Under the pieces are notes generated by a model. It had not been told where the DNA came from. It saw only the letters and a list, made by a program, of their open reading frames with translations, and made no database searches. Position numbers and translations under genes: made by a program. Positions 45,404-58,613 of a DNA stretch of 64,000 nt are shown here, in pieces; positions within the stretch are counted from its first letter, which is position 1, and every line of letters begins with the position of its first letter. Source of the stretch: Saturnia japonica (lineage: Eukaryota > Arthropoda > Insecta > Lepidoptera > Saturniidae); assembly GCA_033032175.1 (NCBI GenBank), contig CM065318.1, positions 2,356,001 to 2,420,000 of the forward strand, in the 5' to 3' direction.

Positions 45404-48179
45404 ATGAAATTGGTAAGATTTAAATTGGAGCTTAAACTTAATTTTCTTATACTAATTAACTTTAACATTATAAAATTTCACTCTTATCATGAATCACGAC
45501 TAAGCAGCCTAAACAACGAAAACATAATTTATCTTTCAAAAATTATTGACATGAATGGAATCGTGTGTTTACTAACAATAAAAAGTTCCTTAAATATTAG
45601 CTGTATCAAATATTCACAAACGATGTATCAAATGGTAGCCTCCGTGCATATTTCTAATCTTATAATACGGAAGGTTACCATATTATGACGTATTAATTAG
45701 TTTTGTTAACAAAGTGGAGTCTGTGCAGGCTTTCACCGATTCTGCCGGAAAAAGCAGTTCTGTAGTTAATTTTACGAAAGATTCATTCGGCCATCTCCAT
45801 CCATACATTTGACTTCTTACAGTTAGATTGTGTGTAGTTAATTATTCAGTGACTAAATATCTATGGCTGTATTTGTTAAGAATTCTTGAAGTACCTTATA
45901 ATTCGCTTTAGATAATCCGCCTATTTGCCTGCTACTTACTCCATAAACCATGTTATTAAAGAAATTAAAATTGATTTGCATAGCCCATTCAATTTTGTTT
46001 TTGTATTTTCCGTCAAAATTATATGTATATTTCATGTTCAAGATGTTTTTTACAGTTTATCCTTGTAACCGCGGTCGCTTTTGCCCACGCCGCAAAATTA
46101 GACAAGACGTATCTCCCACCAAACTACCAATCGGCCGGCGGTGCTGACAGCATTCTTCAAACACCCCTCCTAAGTTCTGGAAGTCAAAGTTTCCCAAGTC
46201 AAAACGGTGATTCTTTTGCCAGAAATGCTAATATATACGTTCAAAACGGCAAAGGATTTAGAGCCGAGGAGTACAATGGTTTCGGTGCTAACTTTGGATC
46301 TGTGCGTGCCGAACGTCCTCGTGCAGCTTTAGAAAGAAACGCAGCTATCCTTCGTCAGGAGAATAATAACGATGGAGAAACTTACTCTTACTTATATGAA
46401 ACTGAGAACGGAATTTACGCTGAAGAAAGTGGTGTTGCTACTAATGGCGTGGAAGCTCAGGGTGGATTCTCTTACACTGACGATGATGGCAAACTCTACT
46501 CTATCAAGTAAGATTCAAAGTCATAAACATAATTTTATTTTCTACTAACTTTTTTTTTCGTTATAAAATTTGCTTTATCATCACAAGTTTACCTGATCTT
46601 ATGTGATGATGTGGCTCTAGATGGTAACATACTAAGTCTAGTTGAAGACTAGTTCCTAAGTGTACTTGTCGGAGTACATTTATTGATGCTTTGTGACAGA
46701 TTTTTAACTTGGTAACTAACCAGGCGAGAATTAGGAAAAGTTGTAAAACAATGCTATGGTTTTATAAATATGTTTTTCTTCACCGAAACCTCAGGGTTAT
46801 TGCATGGATTCGAACTCACGTCGATCATTGCGAAGTTCATATATGGTACCATTGAGCCATCAGTGCTTAAGTTTTAAGTTATTGCCTTTACTCATAATAT
46901 AGGCCCATTCTTCAGCACAATACAATGTTTTTCTTAATTTTAGATACACAGCTGGCCAAAACGGCTTCGTTCCTCAAGGTGATCACTTGCCTACACCTCC
47001 TCCGATTCCTGAAGAGATTCTGAAAGCTCTTGAACAGAATGCTCGCGATGAAGCCGCTGGAATATACGATGACGGTATGTATTGTGGGAGTTTATATTTT
47101 AGGATAATACAACTATAAAGAAACACGTTATACATTCTGTTAAGTTGAACGCTGAATAATTAACAAGTTTTAGTGACTTTTAACTTTATAAAGTGTGTTA
47201 CATATTATTAATTATTGTATTATCATGTTTCTTGGTGAAACTATGAAAGAAATTCACCACAAGAAATTTTACAGATTAAGTGTTTTGCTCAAAAACATAG
47301 CGCGTATCTCACTTCTTATATCTACATAACTAAAATGATTGAAGGTTTACCATTATTAATTAATAATAATAATTTATTAGTGACCATAGTATTTGCAAAC
47401 AATCTGAATCAAAATACAGTGTAATATGGGTTTTAGTAGACAAATACTTAAGCATTTAAACTGTCATGCAATATTATTTAAAAACATCAAATTACATACA
47501 TACATAAATTCAGTAAATACAATAAATTAATATTTGAATAAATAATTCATTAAAAATGTAATTAAATTATATTTAATACCTATTTAAAAACAATTGATTC
47601 TCAATTGTGTATGAATCACGCAAAAACAATTTGAAATATTTTGATAAATTTCTTTTGTTTAAGTAGATATAATAGTTTAATTTAATTATATAGAAAAATT
47701 AGATACTTGGTCCATTATCTAAAAAAAAATTTATCAAGATATCTATATGAACACTAATTCTGTAGTATGAAATATTTTAATGATTAGTCATAACATATTA
47801 GTTATAACACATTTCTAATGCTATATGTATTTAATTATAGGATCCTATAATGAGGCTAAATATGACGAAGAAATTGCGAGAAACATCCCTTACCGGAATG
47901 GAAACGTAATCCCATCCAACGCCTTTCTCATCCGTCGACAATGATGACGCTGTTGTAACAAACTCTGCCGTCTTCCGTTCTACTGATGCTAACAATGCTC
48001 CTATAACCACTTACAACGCCCCTGTTAACCGTTACAATAATCCTAACGACAACGCTCTAAGAACTCAAGTTACTTTCGGTAACAAACCCGAGAAGGCTTA
48101 TTTACCGCCTTTTGCTAGCCAAAGGGGTCTCGTCAGAGGACGTCAAAGTTACAACCCCAGAAATGGATATCGTTATTAA
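45404..48179 (+). CDS. RR-1 cuticular protein 2, last exon frame-disrupted
   Basis: A secreted chitin-binding cuticle protein. Exons 45404-45412 (MKL), 46056-46507, 46944-47074 and 47841 onward have consensus splice sites. Signal peptide about 1-16 ([15 protein letters not shown]), then [11 protein letters not shown] as in the paralogue at 27741. The R&R domain is at residues 109-170 ([14 protein letters not shown] ... [13 protein letters not shown]), RR-1 type, followed by [11 protein letters not shown]. Unlike the paralogue, an intron splits the domain at Lys154. In the last exon the frame reads [20 protein letters not shown] and then stops at TGA 47942-47944, giving 231 aa. A +1 shifted frame from about 47915 continues with clean coding sequence ([18 protein letters not shown]) to RNGYRY and TAA 48177-48179, matching the GYKY end of the paralogue. 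So one base is extra or two are missing: a sequencing error, an allele or a young lesion. Confidence 0.88.
46600..46870 (-). mobile_element. tRNA-derived SINE (family T1) in the R&R intron
   Basis: 'gatgatgtggctctagatgg', 'tttttaacttggtaactaac', 'cttcaccgaaacctcagggt' and the reversed B box 'ggattcgaactcacg' (46808-46822), then 'taccattgagccat' (reversed A box). It occupies much of the 436 bp intron of cuticle gene 2. Confidence 0.7.
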
Positions 48180-48301
48180 TCCATTAAAATCGACTAAAAT
48201 ATTGATGGCCATATACACTTAGGTATTTATTACTTTAAGCTTGTGATAGAAGAAATCTTCAAACATGTCTTTACTAATAATCGTATAACGTAAAAAAATG
48301 A

Positions 48302-48307
48302 AATAAA
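48302..48307 (+). terminator. Polyadenylation signal of cuticle gene 2
   Basis: AATAAA, about 120 bp after the downstream TAA, followed by a T-rich stretch. Confidence 0.65.
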
Positions 48308-48559
48308 TGGATTTAAATAATGATTGTAATTTTATTTATTTCATGAATGAAACTGAAACCATATTTTTAATAATTTTCTTTCTAAATCATATTACAATTT
48401 CCTATTGCCAATTTAATGTATTTATGCAAAAACTTACATTAGCTAGATTTTGTAATTTTCCAGTATATTTTTAAATCGGAAAATAACAACAATTTAGTCA
48501 TCCCGTGTTTTGGACTTAGAAAGACTAATGTTTTTTTGGTTTTACAATAAAATTTGACG

Positions 48560-48830
48560 CACAATAAGATAAAGGACCATGTCATGTAAGTTTTACTGTC
48601 AAAAACTTATTTTGGGTGGATCATTACGTAAATGATAGTGATCTCTGTATATTAACTAAAATTATGTATTGACTGTAAACATTATTAAATTTACACATTA
48701 CAATTTTTTTTAAACCCGATCAAATTTTTGCCCACTCATTTCCATGACGGCGGGATGTTATCTGAACTGAGATTAGTGTTCAAATATTCGTAAGTACTTT
48801 CTTTGCTTAAAATTAAGTATTGATTAAATT
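48560..48830. repeat. Dispersed SINE-like repeat (second copy of 6090-6440)
   Basis: 'ttttactgtcaaaaactta', 'gatcattacgtaaatgatag', 'aaacccgatcaaattttt' and 'gggatgttatctgaactg' appear in the same order as at 6160-6372. Confidence 0.55.
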
Positions 48831-51466
48831 GATTGATTTTATAATTATATAACCAGTCAACGAAAACCAACACCAATTAGGACTGACAGAAATTGAATAT
48901 AGTTCAAAAGTACCAGTAACCAGGATTTTTACGCAGGAACATAAAACATGCAATTACGCTTGCGTTTTGCCGCACTGATAATTGCAGTGGAGATAGCTCC
49001 ACAGCCGAAACCCGTACAAGTTATTCTATATTTAAGTAATTTATTTAGTATTTTACAAGATAGTCTTCTTCTTGTTGCCGTTAACCCACCTAGGTAGAGT
49101 CAGCGCAACATGTTTTCTCTTCTACTCTCCTATGTAAACTGCCATTTCAGTATTGACACATTTTATACACATATCATTCAACACACAATCCATTCATACC
49201 GTCTTTGGTCTTCATCTACTTCATATATCCATCTATATCCATCTATATCCATCTCACTTTATACTCAATATTCTTCTAGTTATATGACTTTCATATAAAT
49301 CTATACTAACACGATTACCACTATTACCGACATTTTGACAATTTCTTGCAAGGAAAAAAAATCAATTCCGATGAGGCTGTCCAAACCGCTCTCAAAGATT
49401 TTATTGATTCTAGCTCCCACAATTTTTTCAGCAATGGAATCAATGAACTACATATAAAATGGCGAAAGTGTATAGACAATAATCGTACATACTTCGATTG
49501 ATTAAATATATCGTTTTTCGATATTTTTTTCCTTTTACTTTTTCCATATAAAACATCAATTTCATATGTAAGGACCTAATATTATTATCATAAAAAAGAA
49601 AGAGTGCTAATTTTGTGTTTATGTATATTTGGAGGATAATCTCCGGAAGTTAACTGCACCTATTTGAAAAATTATTTAACTTCACATTACGACTCTAGGG
49701 AACGGAGCAGTAACCATGAAAGTAAATGGCAACAACTATAAGCTATAAGGATGAGTGGACGGCGGCCTGGTGGTGAGCTGCTGAGGCACAATTGGTGAGG
49801 TATTTATCATAAACAAAATACACAGACATCTTACTATCGCAGTCTTGTTTACTCTTTTCTATAATTACGTTAGTGCAAGAACCGTCAATTAATATATATT
49901 TTATTGTCCTCTTCAAACCCGACTCTTGATAAGTTATTCAAAATTTTGAAAGAGTTTTAGTTTCAAATCGATTGTATAGTGAATTCATAGAATTGATTGC
50001 TCATTATAAAAACTACATTAAAATGAAACACAAACTTACAAGTATGACAAAATAGAAGTAATATAAAACAATGCAACTATAGAGAAAATATAGTAGGCGT
50101 ATCGCGTGAACCTAAATACTGTAAATAGGTAAACAGATTGAAACCTGATAAACTCAATAATTATAGAATGATAATCAGAATTAAGCGATCGTATAAACTG
50201 CTGTTGTAGATAAATGTAGATAATAATTATTTTAATTGTAAATACACTTGATATTTTCCAGCTTTTAAATTTTACACATTTTATAAAGGTTTCAAAAATC
50301 GCCACTTGAAGTTAAACGAAATTAGAACTACTTTAACACTGGATTAATTTATTTTATAGTTATTACTTAAGAGTAACAAGTATTTTGTTTTGTTTATTTT
50401 AATAGAAAGTACCTTAATAAGCTTCATAGAATTATCTATATAATGACATAAATCCGAATTGAATTTGTGTGATTGAAACACAATAAAATTTGACTTCTTT
50501 CTTAAATTTATACCTTCTTATATGTTTTTACTTTTTATTGACCATCTTAAATTGATTTTCTAATATTCTGTTTTTTTTTTTAATGAAGCAATACTTGGTA
50601 GACAGTGATTAATTTCTGATTTATTTGGTAAGATGGTTTCAGCAGAGGTTCTATCGTCAACATTGACAATAAAATCAAGCAAAATAAAACCAATGATGTC
50701 ATAATAAAGAAGGTAGTCAAGTCTATTATTTAGCATGAGAAATCTAAAACATTTCCTTTCTTAGAGTCTCCAATCAATTTTATCAAAGAACATCTTAAAC
50801 GTAATGTCAATCTATATCAGCCCACTTTATCAATGACACAATGCATTATGACATCGGATGTTACAATGTAAATAGATAAGATCCCAATTATAACGTTTCA
50901 TCATGCCAATGTTAAGCTTTGTGCAGTCTTCAACTTCTGCCAATCAGTAGTGTGGCTAGGGGACCCATTGTTCGTAATACTTACTACAAACTACTTAATA
51001 TTACTTGCCTATCAAACCAATGTCGTATATACGAATATATAAAATAAAGTTACTTAGGTTACTTAGGTTGATGCGATTTGTTTTACAGTATTTCAAAAAC
51101 ATATTTGGATTTTTGGGGAAAAAAGTGAAGTTTAGGTATGGAAATAGTAAATCAATTATTATAATTCTTACTATAAAAAACACAGATCAGTAAAATCAAA
51201 ACCAATTTCATAATAATAAACGCTTAAATGTTTTTACAAAAGAAGAAACGATGCTGAGCTAATGAGCTCCAAGGTTATGCCTCAGGTTACCTAAGTTTGC
51301 CAGTTAGATTATATCAAATCTAAACAGACCAATAAATTTGACAAACATGTAATTATATTACATTAAAGTCATTTTTGGATACAATTTGTTATAATTAAAT
51401 GTAAGGTACACAACATTGTGAAATTATAGTACAAGTAAATTATTAATCCCTGAGTTACAAATAAGT
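48831..51466. other. Intergenic between cuticle gene 2 and the receptor gene
   Basis: AT-rich without recognised genes. A decamer atatccatct is repeated three times in perfect tandem at 49225-49254. The frames at 50036-50305 and 51001-51193 have no recognisable domain. Confidence 0.3.
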
Positions 51467-54038
51467 TCACTGAACGCTTTGCAGCATTAAAATGGCGTAC
51501 GTGATCACCATAGTGGTTCCGGAGACCAAAAGAGTGTAATCAAGTTTAAAGAAATTTGCGGCGTGGAATTGGACAGGTCTCGAGATAACCAAATTTCGAA
51601 ACTCTTGAAGTTCAGTTTTATCATCAAATGCTGAAAAAAACATAATTATTACAGATTTTGTAGATGCTATGGAAATAAACATAGAATCCGCTGCTGAAAT
51701 TTAGAACCAATTTATAGTTTTAATGATTTTTTTTGTTTTCAGTTATAATAAGCTGAAATTTTTCACTACGATCACACCTAAATGATGATATGGTTGAAAA
51801 GGATGAAAAAACAAACATTTCAGTTTGAGGGCGATAATTAACTAATAAAACATTAAATATCCCAATACAGTGTTGAAATTTCCTTATGATATATTCCTTC
51901 ATCGAAAGCTCAAGATCATTGAAGGATACGAAGTTACAAAACGCAAGATGCGACGTCTGAAGCTATCCCAGCCCCAATATTGTATGCTATTTAACGAATT
52001 ACCTTTTCGCAATATTTATTATTAATGTTATTAATACTTACACATATTTTTACTTTGCAATGTGAGATCTGTTATTCGTATTAAACTCTCGTTGTATCTA
52101 TAGCATTTCTCGCAGCGATATATCATCGTGTATATCACACCTGAATAATTTATAAGAGCAATCACACTTGTAATCGTTGGGAGGTACCATTGCGTTGGAG
52201 TTTCTTCTGGGCGCTAGAACATGCAAAACATATTTTAGAGTAAATATTGTATTAAAATTACAATTTTTCAGTAAGTATATAGTTGTTAAGATAACATATT
52301 TAAAAAATCTTTTCAAATAATATCCACATCCTCTTGCTTACTTTACTGCATTTTTATTATGCTTTTGGCCCATATTAACAAAATTAATATATTTATTTTT
52401 AAAGACAAATAGTAGCAGTCACGAAAACATGAAATTTGATTTAATTGTGGATTCTGAATGTGAGTCTATAATTAGCAAGGTTAATTCGTCAAAAGGCGCT
52501 TGATGTAATTTAGCTGATCTTGAATTACGGTGGACGAATTCGACTCATAAACTCATTGCTCTAATCCATACTTTTCAAAGTATGGATATTAAAAACTATA
52601 ATATATATATTATATATTTTAAAAGTATAATTAATATTTATACAATATCATAAAGTATTGCTTAGTTATCATTATAGGCAAAGATTTATGGGCATTAACG
52701 TTACACATGCAAGTTATAATGAGGTCAGCGATACACCCAAAGTGATAATTATAGGAATTAATCCATTAAGGGTCACGGAACTTTGAATATGAGGAGTAAT
52801 GGAAAAGGTCGACCTTACATTATTTGGCTATGCTATTGACCTTCCGAAATTACATTCAGTATGAGATCATAGAAGTTTGGATCAGCCTAACTTAAGCTAA
52901 CTAGTAGTGATATCAACAAAATCGGGGAATGATTTCTCCTAAGATGCTGTCAAGATAGAAAAAAGGCGATTTTCGGGAATCTTTATGAAGATATTAATTG
53001 ACATACATAACATAATACTGCTGTTACTTACCATAACACCAGTAGATACTCTGATCGCTACGTTGATTAAATTAATCATATTATATAGGACGTGCCAACA
53101 GTAAAAAAGAACCTGTGAAAATGACCACTTTACAATAGTAAAAAAAAGTAAACAACTTGTAATTAAGTTATATGTCTTACCCGGATTCCATAAGCGTTGT
53201 TTATATACATTATCTGCTCTAGCAACATCAAGTAACATTTAGTAAAGGAAGAAATTTCAACGCAATCGTTGTTATCTAAAATTCTTAAATTGTTCAGACG
53301 CTTATTAATTTTGATCTCTAACAGGTCAACCGTCTCAGAGTCTCTCAAAACTCCCGCAGCTCCAAGACGAGGATTGGAATTACCGTAATAAATAAACAAA
53401 AAACTGTTCATCAATTTCAATCTAAACTCTATTAAAGTTACGTGAGATATAAAATCAACAATACTTAGCAAATTAAGCAAAACGTAAATATAATCTGCGA
53501 TGTATAAAGTAGAGAGGACCCAATCAGCAAACGTCCAAAAAGCATAATCAAATATTGAAGTAAAAATATATAGATTGACAAATAGACAGAAATTCTTGAA
53601 AATAATCTTTCTCGTTAATGGTACGTATGTTACGCCCAAGATCCTGTCGATACTGTTGTAAATTTTAAAATAGTTCAAGCAATCATGTTTATTTCTATAA
53701 ACGCAGTACACACTGATAACGTATGCAAAATAACCGTAAATATAGACGAATTGTGTGAAATCTGTAAACTTTGCTGAACCCTTATCACCTATTATTACAT
53801 TTAAACATTTGATTTTAAAAAACAATAATACTATATTAAAGACACCAAGAGAAATAATTAATGATAAAGCTTTAAAAGAAGAAAATTTTGAGATTACAAT
53901 ATTCTTTTCACGTCTGACCGAACATAGAGCGAAAATTTTTAAACACCAATTAATCGATCGTAACGTGGAATATGCGTCATTAGATGTATTTATATTATAA
54001 CTTTCGAATGTCATATTTACACGAGTGTCTTTTAACAT
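51467..54038 (-). CDS. Insect gustatory receptor (7tm_7), complete, 424 aa
   Basis: A chemosensory ligand-gated channel of the gustatory receptor family, in the dendrite membrane of taste neurons. The model is exons 54038-53181, 53112-53032, 52213-52042 and 51630-51467: CCGG|gtaaga, ttcacag|GTT, TATG|gtaagt, ttctag|CGC, ATGT|gtaagt and ttttcag|CAT. The phases are 0, 0 and 1, giving 1275 nt and stop TGA at 51469-51467. Seven hydrophobic segments are visible: about 60-82, 95-113, 145-168, 175-205, 287-312, 322-346 and 400-421. SRPVQFHAANFFKLDYTLL and the terminal TYAILMLQ fit the conserved C-terminus, although the usual TYxxxxxQF motif has lost its final Phe. The late short exons are typical of the family. 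The start could be the ATG at residue 1 or 9. Ligand unknown; not a sugar or CO2 receptor by any motif I recognise. Confidence 0.88.
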
Positions 54039-55681
54039 GGTCTAGAATTGAATGACATGTCCACGATGTTATTAAGTTATTGTTTGATTAATTATTTAAG
54101 CGAAACTAGGAACACGACCAAGCGTTTGCTTTACTTTTTCAGAGTTCCGTCATTTAAAAAAATACTAAAATATGATAAATAGAAGAGTGCAGAAACGAGA
54201 GTACCTACGTAAACTAAATACATTTTTTTTATTCTTGAAAACTAATACTGGGTTTATTATATTTTTCGAGGTGAGTATTCATTAATAGGATGTGGATAGA
54301 AGTTCTTTTAAATGATCTACTTTTTCAAATACCGAAACCAAAGCATTAAAAAAAAAAATTTGATAAACTATAATACAATTATTAGTATTGTTACGACCTG
54401 TTACAACCCGATTAAAAAAATAGAAAAATCCTGTTCCCGAAATATCTCGAAGCAACTACAAACTTCTCAGGACTTCGAAATAATGTTCACGTCGTAAACA
54501 ACCGCGGCACTTTAAACAAATTATATTATTTTTTATTATAATCAAATTAAAATAACGTTTATGTGTACAAAGTTAAATAATTTTTTATATTTTGATCAAA
54601 TTAAATTAATGTTCACTTATACAAAGTTAAACTGTATATTTCAATTAAAATAATTAAAATCAGTTAAATGAATTCACATTATTATAATTGGTGGCTAATT
54701 TCATCGAGTTGTTGGCGTTTTCCTCATTAATGTGACTTGTCGCATCGTCGTGTGGAGACACGTTCATAGAGTTGTTATAGAATTATGTGGTGCGGGCAGG
54801 ATAATAATATCGCCGCTATAAACACGTTCGTGGAGGTGGCATCTAACATACTTATTCTTCATTCTAACTTATAATATTATCATAATCTCTTTTCAATATC
54901 AATACATAGTACCTATTAAGTAAAGTCGCTATCCGCGTCCGTCTGTATGTCCACTTAGTTCTTCTGAACCACGCAACGGATTTCTTATACGGTTTTCACT
55001 GTCATTTAGAGAATTTTTTACGAAAGGTTTACATATACAATACATTCAAATATTTTTTATATAGTAGGGAAAATTATAAATAAAGTCGTCAAAAAATTCG
55101 GCATTAATCTTTATCCACATAAAAATGATGGTTAACTTGGACATTTAATGTAGATTAAAATTGCTCTTTACGCTTTATCATTTAAATGAGCATCGTAGAA
55201 GAAAGATATCACGGATGCAAAATTACGCGCAATCAAAAGAAATCACTCGCAGCGAAACGTTAAACCGGCACTCCGCACCTATGAAAATGACGCGTCGCAA
55301 GTTAAGCGCACTTTTCGTAACTATGGACTATCAACACTAAAGCAATAAACTCTAAATCATGCTTTTTTAAACTTAAAAGGCACCACTTTGTGAATGGCAC
55401 CGGTGCAAAGCTGGGGCGTGGCGCTATTATTAATTATAATAATTAACGCATAATTAGTCCCTTCAGTTTCTTTTTTACACAGTGTCGAGAAAATATGTCA
55501 ATGTAAAAATAAAAAACAATTTCAAAGTCATTCTGGGGTTTATTGAAATCAGCTACTTTAGGTGTGACGTCCGGACTCCGGAACCATACCTAAACGGAAC
55601 AGTGTACTGTGAAGGGTTTAAACGGTTAATCTACTACGTGATAGAAACATTAATTTATGATTGCATAATGTACAAGTTATT
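54039..55681. other. Intergenic upstream of the receptor gene
   Basis: AT-rich. No TATA box is obvious, as is usual for receptor genes. GC-richer stretches at 54730-54840 and 55240-55300 hold no recognised feature. Confidence 0.3.
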
Positions 55682-55722
55682 AACCGACCTAAAAAAAAAT
55701 GAGAAGGTTCTCAATTAGAATG

Positions 55723-55786
<64 letters not shown>

Positions 55787-55948
55787 TTTTTTAATGATTT
55801 TCAGCCACAACTTCTTTGTTTTAAAACCGATTTAGATGATTATTTTCTGTTGGAAAAGGAGTACCTTAAGGGTGATTTTATTTAGTTCCATTGAACCTTG
55901 GACTTCGAAGAACCAACAGGAAACTTCACAAAATGTTTGAAGTCGGTT
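55682..55948 (+). mobile_element. Short TIR element (AACCGACTTC family), full copy with (TA)n inside
   Basis: The 5' end AACCGAC (55682) and 3' end GTCGGTT (ending 55948) are inverted. The interior has 'gagaaggttctcaatt', a long (TA)n (about 55725-55769), a run of about 22 T, and 'cacaacttctttgtttta'. A clear target duplication could not be fixed. It is a nonautonomous element, perhaps mariner-type; that assignment is from memory. Confidence 0.7.
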
Positions 55949-56849
55949 TTCTTTTTTGTTAAAAATTGTATTTTATTATGAGTATAGATTCTTCTATTCT
56001 ATATTTTGTCCCAAATTATTTACAATATAATATAAGAATATCATGTCCGATGTCAAAGGCATAAATTAGATTATTGATTATTAAAATATATTTAATCTTG
56101 TACGGTAAAGCTTCTTATTTTCGTGGACATGTTTCATAATTACGCCGCAAATACAGACATCGTGAATACGGAATAGTAATTTGTATAGGAATATAATATG
56201 GGATGCGTTCCAAGATAAATAAATAAAATATAAATGTATACAAGTAAAAGAAATGTTATTAATTATTATATTTTAGATTAAGCAAAGGTTTAAACAATTT
56301 AATTTTTTTTTCTTATTTGGTAGCTTTTAAAAGTCCTTTAAATTATGAGGCATGACAACGATGTTCGTAGATAGATCGATCGATCGTATGATGCAAAACA
56401 ACTTGGGTGTTAATTAAAAAAAAAATCGTGACGTTTGAATTTTTTCAATGAGAGCGATTTATAAACTGGATTTACAGACAAACGTTTTATATTTTATATA
56501 GCAGTGTTATACCGTTGTGTATTTTTTTAATCATTTTAATATACGAAGTTCTAAATGTATTAATTTTTATTAATTATTTGTTTCACTTAGGTACACGCGA
56601 CACTCGAGTACACGCCGCGCCGCGTCGCACACGTTCTGCTATGGGCGATTTGGGAATTTTGATATAATATTAAATTATAATGCTCTAAGCTTATTATCAC
56701 GTTATGTTCGATTTATAATAGCGAAGTGATGCGTTCAAACAAAAGGGATTTATCTCAAAGTTAATACGTAATTTGGCCGTTTATTATTCAAGTATTTTCA
56801 GTCAATAGATTTTTGAAGAAAATTTATATTTGTTTTTTTTTTGTATTAT
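55949..56849. other. Intergenic; GC-rich spot at about 56587-56640
   Basis: AT-rich apart from 'acacgccgcgccgcgtcgca' at about 56611-56630 and a GATC/ATCG tandem at about 56370-56390. No gene. Confidence 0.3.
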
Positions 56850-57090
56850 TTACAGGGTTACAATCTCACCTGATGCCAAGTAACGATGTGGCCCTGGCTC
56901 TCAAGTTCAAATCCCGCAACAAAACTATAGTCGCTTGGCGACAGATTTCCAATCTGAGGGTAGCTAGCCAGGTAGGCATTAAAAAATACCCTACCACCAA
57001 GCCGTGGTTTCATCACGATGTTTTACTTCACCGAAAGTTCAGGCTCGTTGCGGGGATTCGAACCCACGTCGATCGACGCGTACACCATTA
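56850..57090 (-). mobile_element. tRNA-derived SINE (family T1), - copy
   Basis: 'gttacaatctcacctgatgc', 'aagtaacgatgtggccc', 'gagggtagctagccaggtag' and the reversed B box 'ggggattcgaacccacg' (57053-57069). This is the best preserved body of the family. Confidence 0.7.
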
Positions 57091-57599
57091 CTCATAATTG
57101 TATGTAATATAGTTTGAATTCTGACAGGATTGTCGCCATACCTGAAGTCATTAATTGACCCCTGATGGAACCTTTGTTTTAACGTGGACATAAAAGCATT
57201 TACGCATCCACTAACGGCCCGTGAAGAGAAAAGGTTATGTGAAATTCGGAAGGTAACATATAAAACACTAAGAATATTCACTAAAAAGATCTCCACGGTT
57301 TACCTGACCTCACCATATATGCAGAGAACAGGGAATTGCATACGTAATAAGTACTCCTGCTTAACTCGATGGCCGGATCTCCAAAATGTGTCTTATGGAT
57401 TCTCGAGTTGAGTTGGAACGGCATGAGTATTGCAATGGTATGACAGTGTGGCTACCACTGTTGAATCTCGCAAAAACTAAACCACTCGTTTTAGCTTCAT
57501 TCGATGTTGTAAAATAACCGTCTTTAAGAAAACTAGGAAAGTGAAAAATTGTCTAAAAATACAGTTTCATCCAAATCCTAAGAGCCGTTTTTTATATAA
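57091..57599. other. Intergenic, nothing recognised
   Basis: No feature identified. Short open frames here have no recognised domain. Confidence 0.2.
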
Positions 57600-57800
57600 C
57601 TCAGCGTACATATAAGCAAACAAACGTACGGCCTGCCTTATGGTAAGCGGTAAGTGATATAACTAGCACGTCACCGATTTTAAGCCTATGTACCCCAAGG
57701 AACACAAGGTTGTTTGGCTGATCTGATCTGGTAGAGGTATTTCACCACTCGGACTGCTCCAAGTAGAGAGAAATCTTCAAAGAAATTTCACTGTCCCCTA
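57600..57800 (-). repeat. Interspersed repeat S, - copy
   Basis: 'aaacgtacggcctgcctta' and 'tggtaagcggtaagtg' match 13680-13760, followed by a diverged tail. Confidence 0.5.
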
Positions 57801-57930
57801 CCTCTCTTTGAGTTACATAAGGAGGATATTACAATAACAATTACGTATATGTATGTATAAATGGCAAAGCACCTGACTGACTCATAATTGCCAAGCCCAA
57901 AGTATTAAAGTTAGATAAGCGATATTTATA

Positions 57931-58268
57931 TATTAACACGTCAAGCAAAAGCTTTCGGTAGCTTTTTAAGCATATTACGTGCACGGAAGACTTGGCATGA
58001 CTTGACATGACTTGACTTGAGATTTGGCATGGTTAAAGTGTATATGGAGAAGGAGTGTTAAAAGCTAAAAATTATCTATATCATCTGTTACTAATATATT
58101 AAAACAAATAAATAAATACTGCGAATCCTAACCCGAACAGTGCCATTGAACTTAGACCCCCCAAAGTATTGACATTGTCACTCAACGAAAAGTGTCAGCA
58201 AGTGATGTAGATAATACTCATTGTTTAGGTTCATGAATATTGCAAAATTCGATCTTAGGGCGATCGGT
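57931..58268 (+). mobile_element. Non-autonomous Helitron-like element, copy 6
   Basis: Left end 'tattaacacgtcaagcaaaa' and all middle blocks. Private feature: three imperfect decamers (cttggcatga, cttgacatga, cttgacttga) at 57991-58020. Confidence 0.65.
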
Positions 58269-58613
58269 AATTTTTATTATTTATCAACTGATTTTGATAA
58301 AATTTTGTAGACGTTTAAAACGATTCAATACTGTTAAAATACCTATATCTAGATCCAAAAATTTTCGTACGTATCCCTGTATTAAAAAATCTAAATTTAT
58401 AGACTGACCAGATAAGGTAAAGCTACTATATCTATGTATAATTCGCAAAATATATTATATACAATTATTAAGAATTTACTTAGTTCATAGTGTTTCCTGT
58501 ATTTCATAGAAGGCGTCATGCTGACCCTGTGATTATTCATTTGTTACATGTACTAATAAACATATTTTTTTACATTAGCCAGCTATGTACTTATATAATT
58601 AAATATATAAATT

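Noticed and set aside
46023..46511. Unspliced 162-codon version of cuticle gene 2
   Set aside because: The upstream residues come from intron sequence, and a stop overlaps the donor at 46508. The spliced model begins MKL|FILVTAV and completes the R&R domain in the next exon.
53755..54000. Open frame opposite the receptor gene
   Set aside because: It is the antisense shadow of receptor exon 1.
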